Shown: positions 57,758 to 64,000 of the stretch, piece by piece
Layout of the letters: every line of letters begins with the position of its first letter
Position numbering within the stretch: the stretch's first letter is position 1
Assembly (NCBI RefSeq): GCF_008831285.2
Contig: NC_045142.1
Location: forward strand, 21,081,354 to 21,145,353
Source of the DNA: Nymphaea colorata
Lineage: Eukaryota; Streptophyta; Magnoliopsida; Nymphaeales; Nymphaeaceae
Length of the DNA: 64,000 bases
Direction of reading: 5' to 3'
Position numbers and translations under genes: made by a program
Notes under the pieces: model-generated
What the model was told of the DNA's origin: nothing
What the model saw: only the letters and a program-made list of their open reading frames with translations
Database searches by the model: none

Positions 57758-59256
57758 TTAACCATCGAGGATCTTTAATGTGGCGAGGGTGGATGAGCCT
57801 TCACTGTCTGAATCAAAAGTCTGTCTTCTCCTCAAGGACTCCAACCCACTAGAGTTTCTTCTAGAGACTGCCTTGACCTTCAGTATGCTCATTGAATCCA
57901 GGCGTGGGGTGGACACCCTTAAGTACGGTATTAGCAGATTGGCAGCTATATCAGCCACTGCAGATACCACCCTGCTAGCATCACCACTTCTCAAATGTCC
58001 ACCAGCACTCCCAGATACAGCTGCAGCTGCAGCAGGTTGGCGAGTGAGTGATCTTGGACCACTGCACATTACCCTTGAAACTGCCGACTTAGCCGTGGCT
58101 TCTTCATCCTTTTGAAATCGCATTCTGGACCAGGTTCTTCTTTGCTACCTGACTGATTACCCGACCTAGCTGCTACAAATGTTCCATTGCTGTTCCCTGG
58201 TTCTTCGTCCATCTCAGTTGTATCAGCTGCTGCTCCTGAACCTCGATGGGTTGAATCCTCATTTCTTTTCATGCTAGTACTTGTAGAGCATCCTGTCAAG
58301 GAAATGATTTAGCAAGCTGCAGACGGTATTGAAGTATTTTAGCACCTTCAGGCACACATTCATAGATTTTAGGTGCTCGATTAAAACTGAAAGAACTAAC
58401 AGACCAAATTGGAAGTGAATAACCAATTTTTTTGGAAGTGCTCAACTAAGTGCAACTAATGTTCAACTGATCAGTGTGATCATCCACAATTACATTGAGT
58501 TGATTGGTTGGTTTTGTGTTGCATGACTGATTTTGCTCCTTAAGCCTAATCGCAGATCCCATCTGCAAATAATAGTCAGATGATCAATATATTTGCAGTC
58601 AACATTGTAGTATACGACCTTTCTGTCCAGTACCTTTAGAATGGACTGTGCCCCAGGTTCAGCAACGGCAGCCAAGATCTCAGCACAAAGCTTCGCAGAA
58701 GTGGCTAAAAGTTGCTCCGGTGCCATTTGTTTAAGTAATAATGTATAGATATGCACCCTTTGCAATTGTGTTTTGTCATTGCTGCCTGTGTAAGAAGGAA
58801 AAACGTTCATTAACAACCCAAATAACTGCAGCAACGAACTGAGAAAGAGAAACCATTCAACGAACTGAGAAAGACGTTGTCCCTGGTGCAATTCACTGTG
58901 GGCAGCATGGGCCTTGCAACCATTCAGCAAGAAAATGACTTCAACGAAGCTGTTGTAAGCCAAAAGTGGTGCCTTAGCTGCAAACATGCACAATCCCAAA
59001 TTCAGAATATATTAGCTTCCGCGATCATCAAAAGCTTCTGCAGATTTATGTAATGATTGGAAGGAGCCAATGTAATGATGATCAGGAAGAACCCACTCTT
59101 TAGGAAGCTGCTGAAGAGGAAATCAGCTAGTGTTCGGATCTTCTCTGACTCATCAACCAGAGCGAGAAGAAATCGGTGAAAGAGGGCACCTCTCCATTTA
59201 ACATAATCCATCTGCATGGCGTTGTCAACCATGTCAGCAGAAAAGGATTTTAACAT
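57758..59256 (-). pseudogene. Condensin-II subunit CAP-D3 fragment
   Basis: CAP-D3 is the HEAT-repeat subunit of condensin II, acting in chromosome condensation. In minus-strand order: 59256-59097 reads ADMVDNAMQMDYVKWRGALF and LALVDESEKIRTLADFLFSS, then an intron. 58977 onwards reads AKAPLLAYNSFVEVIFLLNG. 58780-58620 reads TQLQRVHIYTLLLKQMAPEQ, then LLATSAKLCAEILAAV. The C-terminal region at 58299-57758 contains STPRLDSMSILKVKAVSRRN and LESLRRRQTFDSDSEGS, resembling the family's SMSVPKLK...LRQRQSF tail. Frames change several times, the donor after FLK is AG|TGGG rather than GT-type, and the N-terminal two thirds are absent. A duplicated middle segment lies upstream at 59385-59619. Confidence 0.82.
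58864..59098 (-). repeat. CAP-D3 internal duplication, copy 1
   Basis: 235 bp (ACTGAGAAA to ACCCACTC) nearly identical to 59385-59619 at a constant offset of 521 bp. It covers an intron end and the AKAPLLAYNSFVEV exon. Confidence 0.92.
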
Positions 59257-59384
59257 TTTAAAGCAACAATGACAGGGTCAGGACTTGGGAGAGCCTTTTG
59301 TCTTAGAAGACACTATCAACAAAAGAAATTGAGATATATTTGCATACCTACTAAGTTATTCCTTACATGCCTGTTTCTTGACGC

Positions 59385-59619
59385 ACTGAGAAATACGTTG
59401 TCCCTGGTGCAATTCACTGTGGGCAGCATGGGCCTTGCAACCATTCAGCAAGAAAATGACTTCAACGAAGCTCTTGTAAGCCAAAAGCGGTGCCTTAGCT
59501 GCAAACATGCACAATCCCAAATTCAGAATATATTAGCTTCCGCGATCATCAAAAGCTTCTGCAGATTTATGTAATGATTGGAAGGAGCCAATGTAATGAT
59601 GATAAGGAAGAACCCACTC
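59385..59619 (-). repeat. CAP-D3 internal duplication, copy 2
   Basis: Second copy, lying upstream of the preceding CAP-D3 exon, so the exon order is scrambled. A handful of substitutions separate the copies. Confidence 0.92.
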
Positions 59620-59755
59620 AACCTTGATTTTACAGTAGAAAACAAGATCAAACTCCATGCAATAGAGGAAAGTATAGCTTTTTGGAACATGAAGAACAAT
59701 TTTTTTTCTTTGATGAAGAATATGATTGAAAACAGCATGTTGCTCAAAGCAATTT

Positions 59756-59935
59756 TTTTTGTCCTTTTTCAATAAGAACAACAATCGTAAATCGAAATTC
59801 TCCACAACAATAAAAAAATATAAAGATTTAAGCTAAATATGCTATGCATGATGTGTGAAACCATAAAGCATGATCACCAATAGTGGATGTTGGGAGTCTT
59901 CAAAGAAGTCTCAAAGGGAGGGAATGGTCCCCATA
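59756..59935. repeat. Sequence shared with 54955-55375
   Basis: CGAAATTCTCCACAA(C/T)AATA, TATGCTATGCATGATGTGTG and AATAGTGGATGTTGGGAGT occur in both places. Here the two parts are adjacent, while at 54955-55375 they are separated by the 46-bp tandem repeat and about 95 bp of further sequence. Confidence 0.8.
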
Positions 59936-60129
59936 TTATGAGACAGGGGAGATGAAAAAGATATAAATCATCACAATGTATTGCGTTTGAAAATGAGTGG
60001 ATATGTTTGAGAGGCTTCATCCATTATGTGAACGGACTACCAGTTTGGTAATGAAAATGACAACATCCTTCAAGAACAAGAAGGGGTTGGGAGATCGCCT
60101 AAGAAGCCGGAAAACATAACAAGAGATGT

Positions 60130-61490
60130 CAAGTTTTTTACTTTGAAATAGCTTATAAATCATCAATTTAAATCATAGGCTTTAGTGCTCGTGTTGTGCA
60201 AATGATATGCCCTTCATTTATCCTCAATACCATACAAGCATCAGGATTCATTTGGCATTAATGTTGTTGAATCTCTAGAAGGATGTCTTTAAAGTTTCAA
60301 AATATGAACATAAAGGAATCATCCTCGACGTCTTAGAAATCAAAAAATATGAGCAGATATTGACATAATAATTGCACATCCACAAAAGATTGTCACATTT
60401 AATTCCTATAAGTTCAGCATTCAAGCTATTCATCTCTTGGCAGACACCTTTTTTTTCTTTTTTTCTTTTTATTTTTTTGTAGCGGCTTTTTGCCTTTTTT
60501 TCTTGCTTTTGATATTTTTTTTTTTAGGCCGACCTTCACTTCTGACGGAATACCTCACCACCCCAGAGGCTACTACAGAGCTCCACCACTTTGGTGGTTA
60601 TGTGTACCTTTGTCACGTATCCAACCCGTTTCACCTTGCGGGTTTTCAATATGCCAAAAGTTCATAAGTCATCATCTTCGCAGCATAGACATAAATCACC
60701 TTTATGCCTACCCGGTACTCTCGATTACTGACCCAGAGGAACGACTACACAAGCCCTGAGCCCATCTCTCAACTCTCATTTTGCTACCTGCCAAGATTTT
60801 AAATGGCATTATGGCCTCTCTCTTAGGATTTTTTCCTACTAAATCCTTGTAGACGCTTGATCGGTAGAGTCAATAACCTTTCCTAGTTTTGGCTTTCTCA
60901 GCTTCATAGAATTTTTCCTCACCGTTTATATCTAGGATTTTTCTAGACTTGCTCTTCTAGTGATTGACAACAAAACTTTGAAGCATTTTTCTTTTACTCA
61001 AAGAGGAAATAAGAATAAAATAAAGGCATATCATTTGTGTGAGAAGACACTTTTAAAATTCTTTTAATCAAAATTAAAATTTTCCTCTTTCAAAAAAAGT
61101 CCTTGACATCAAATGGTATGTTACCGGAAGTAGGAACTCTCCTTTATCTAAAGAGAGGAGTATTTATCAAACTAGATGGGCCTTTTAGGTAGAGCAACGA
61201 ACTTCATCAGCTCTCTAATCAAAGTATGGTCTTCTAGACAAAAGGTTGGTTGATGGGTAATGAGTTCCCATAAATGTCATGTCACCAACTGGCTTCAAAA
61301 GGTGTGCAGTCAGCAAAATCAGCACGGTATTAGTCTCCATGCAAGGGCAGCAGCAACCATTCCTCAAGGCTTCAGTAATTTCACTAAATAGTTGGTGAAC
61401 ATCGTATTTATGAACCAACAAAAAGGTTGTACTCACAATCAGCAAATCAAAGCCCAAACCAGAGCTCTGATACCATGAAAATGTGGCTGA
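60130..61490 (-). mobile_element. Uncharacterised repeat element, copy 2
   Basis: Matches blocks of 47120-48850 in the same order and orientation. At 61464-61475 the minus strand reads TGGTATCAGAGC, an initiator tRNA-Met primer-binding site, followed (leftwards) by the element. An LTR should lie to the right, starting near 61476, but its outer end was not found. No protein was recognised. Confidence 0.5.
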
Positions 61491-61752
61491 CAACAGTCAC
61501 ATATATACAGTGAAACTCCATGAAAAGCACCAAGTCCATGTGACCAAAAAAATAGAGAATGAAAAATATTATTGAGTCCTAGCAAAAGCTGTAGAAAATG
61601 ACTTCCTAACAATGGCAAAAACAACAGCAGTACATACACGACTAAGAACTAAGGAATAAAAAAAGAAAAAATAGAAGATAGAAGAGAACTAGCAGTTGGA
61701 CTAGGTCCGATTGCTCCAAAAGGAGTCGTTGGGGCTAGCCAACTGAGCTGGA

Positions 61753-63809
61753 CTAGGTTTTGGATGATGCAGCTGAAGCCTCCTGTTTCGGGGGGGATTT
61801 CGAGTTAATGGCAGAAGAGCAAACAATATCTGCTTCAACACTAGAAGTTGGCTTCTTCTGCTGCACAGCATCTGAATGTGAAGAACGATGTTTAACAGAA
61901 CCGGATAACTTCTCAACTCTTACACCATCCTTGTTAACATCTGAATCCTTTGCCGAGAGCCCCTAACCGAAATAAAGTTCTAAAGAAATTAAACAAGCAA
62001 AAATAAATTGAAAAAAAAAAATCAAGACAAACATGTGCAAACACAATCATGCATTTACATTCGGTAATGAGTTTGCATCTACTATAAGCAATTTGGAACC
62101 AAAAAAGTTGGCAAGTGCTTGTGCCAATGTCTCCTGATATATGTCTGAACCTAAAAGAGAAATGACAGCATATGGTAACAGCATTTGCAGATAAAACTAA
62201 CCTCTACTTAACACCCACAAATTTCCAAGAAGAGTACCTGAAGGACCCAATAACAAAATTCTTGCACTAACAGTAGGAAGATCTGTGGTAAACTTGGCAA
62301 ACTCCTTGCGCTTCAAATGTATGTAGATAGGACAAATCAATGCATTTTTTGTGTTTTCACTAAACAAAACAAGGATTATCAAACTGTAGCTCAAAGTTTT
62401 GATAAATCAATACATATAAGCATATAATATTACTGCTTATCATAACAAGCAACTACAAGAAACGCTAAACATGTTTGCAAAATTAAGAAATATGATGCTA
62501 CTTTCTCGGAAGCATGGGCAAGTTAATGTTCAATTGCCTCTATCCAGATAGATACGAAGTCTAGTATAGAATTGTACAATTTCATTAATATTTTGTCTTC
62601 AGCTTATAGTTTATAGTACAGTTTCCTTAGCTTTATCTCTACAGTAACAATTCGACCATAACTTTTTCTCTTCATCTCAAGCACCACACTCTAATATGCA
62701 AAATACAAACTTCCTTAACTTCCTAAATTTTGTAATTTCAGCTCCATTTTGATCATGCAAAAGAAACAATCTCATACAACTTTACTCCCTAGTACCCTCT
62801 TCAAGTAAAGTTGATATGTAAATACTAGATACCAAGGTGCAACCAGATGCCCAATTTGGGGAAGGATACTGGAGATTGATTCTGCCATGCTTTTTACAAT
62901 GTTGGATCCATGAGAGAAATGTTCTTTTTCTTGTCCCTATTCTACTTCGACTATATATAAGCAATAACATTGTATGCATGTAATTCTAGAGACTATATAA
63001 TAGAGAGATTAGCTTGGCATATGGTGACTTAGACATAACAGATTCTCATCTCACATTTTGATATACGAAATCTCAAAAGAATAAACCAATTATAATATGT
63101 AACAAAACAAGATATGGACACATCTCACATCATGAGACAAAAGCTAGTCTAAAGTCACAAAAAACAAAGGAATTTTTGCATAAACCGAATGGATAGAATA
63201 TGATACCTCAAATAATAAGGGAAGTTGTCAAATGACACTTGAGTGTTTTTGACCATCCAAAATTCCCTCGCGCATGTTGTCCTTAAAAGCTTGACATTTA
63301 GCAGACATTGGCAAAAGTGTTGATGATTCAGAATCCTTAAACATCTCCTTTCTATCTTCACGTAATTGTTTGAAAAAGGACCCACCTGGATCAATGTCAA
63401 CTGTATCCTTCAGCATACGCATAAATTTTTTATGTGAAATGGACTTAAAGTTCCATCTGCCATTATCTGCATTCATACCACGATCAATGTTGCCAACATT
63501 AAGATCTACACTGGATGTGTGTTCAGCTGGTGCGGGTGCATTATCATCTAGGGGCACATCAGTTCCAGAATTTTGATCAGCACTGTCTTTCCTGGTGCAG
63601 GTATTGATATCAAGCATGGGAACAGAATCGTCTGGTAATTCAAAGGCAGTAGATAATGCTGGTCTCCCTATTGCTTGTTGGGCATCCTCATTACTTTGGG
63701 AAGGTGGAGGAAGAAGTGACAGATCATTCCCAAGGTTTGATAGAGACGCCAATATTGATGCCCCTGCGACAGCAGGTACACGATATATATGACAATGAAT
63801 TAAATCCAA
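61753..63809 (-). pseudogene. FHA/AAA-type ATPase, middle exons (partial, probably broken)
   Basis: Same protein family as the 5' exons at 2506-3167 but a different region. The first exon (63809 or a little less, to 63207) reads VPAVAGASILASLSNLGNDL, SLLPPPSQSNEDAQQ, then AKCQAFKDNMREGILDG and, after a one-base shift in a run of five A (63250-63246), NTQVSFDNFPYYL|R. Exon 62359-62238 reads ENTKNALICPIYIHLKRKEF, AKFTTDLPTVSARILLLGPS. Exon 62150-62059 reads GSDIYQETLAQALANFFGSK, LLIVDANSLPN. Exon 61962-61753 runs from GLSAKDSDVNKDG through QQKKPTSSVEADI to PPKQEASAASSKT and a TAG. All introns are GT-AG and 87-847 bp. Normal family members continue after ASSK into the AAA core. Here it stops, so the ATPase domain is missing. 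The gene extends beyond the right edge of the window towards its 5' end. Confidence 0.85.
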
Positions 63810-64000
63810 TGGTTTGGTAGTAACAAGTGCACTTTTAGTTAGTTTGTGCTGACATGAAAAACCTTAGAAAATGTACATAGATACACTCTGTTCAAAGAGC
63901 TGAAAATAGATGAGCAAATTAAACCTGTGAATCAAATTGAATTGGGAAATGAATGGAACCTCATCGGTTAGGCCTAACCATCAACTTTATACCCCTCAGG

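Noticed and set aside
58069-58299. Independent small gene with Asp/Glu/Ser-rich product
   Set aside because: It fits better as the variable C-terminal part of the CAP-D3 remnant, as it is on the same strand and directly next to the LESLRRRQTF tail.

Overview
The window looks like nuclear DNA of a flowering plant. It is AT-rich. Genes are split by introns with GT-AG borders, and long stretches carry no coding signal. (TA)n, (CT)n and (GA)n microsatellites are frequent. Ty1/copia retrotransposons primed by initiator tRNA-Met are present, and several gene remnants belong to plant-specific families (TOC159, PDR-type ABCG transporters, the plant FHA/AAA ATPases). I cannot name the species. There are no prokaryotic features and no CRISPR array, and I found no tRNA or rRNA gene.

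Layout. 0-5.5 kb: the first exons of an FHA/AAA-type ATPase on the minus strand, then a decayed piece of an ALA2-like P4-ATPase on the plus strand. 5.5-9.3 kb: mostly non-coding, with one unrecognised exon remnant. 9.36-11.27 kb: a TOC159-like chloroplast import receptor copy with frameshifts, cut off at the start of its membrane domain. 12-16 kb: tandem repeats, a candidate MITE, the 3' end of a Ty3-like element and an unknown decayed gene. 17-24 kb: retroelement debris, a second copy of the ALA2-like segment and a copia LTR. 25-29.5 kb: two copia elements in opposite orientation, abutting exactly at an LTR edge. 29.7-33.4 kb: a possible TTAA-flanked element enclosing a receptor-kinase fragment and a miniature LTR element (TRIM). 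33.4-36.8 kb: a PDR transporter exon and non-coding DNA. 36.8-39.8 kb and 51.5-54.2 kb: two copies of one large segment with a gag-like ORF, PBS and LTR. 40.3-45.6 kb: a complete but mutated copia element with both LTRs, PBS, PPT and a GTGAG target duplication. 46-51 kb: non-coding and repeats. 55-60 kb: remnants of a DnaJ-49-type J protein and condensin-II CAP-D3. 61.7-64 kb: middle exons of another FHA/AAA ATPase, running off the right edge.

Taken together this is a gene graveyard in retrotransposon-rich DNA. Nearly every recognisable host gene is partial or carries stops or frameshifts. The only host coding segments without an obvious internal lesion are the 5' exons at 2.5-3.2 kb, where one splice junction is unresolved. 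The right-edge ATPase exons come next, with one homopolymer frameshift and an early stop. The host fragments do not form a pathway. What links them is structure: partial gene duplications, paired repeats and nested LTR elements. I found no clear new biological system. The most unusual structures are the 48-bp repeat flanking the TRIM, the TTAA-bounded segment carrying a kinase fragment, and the 2.6-2.9 kb duplicated LTR-element derivative.
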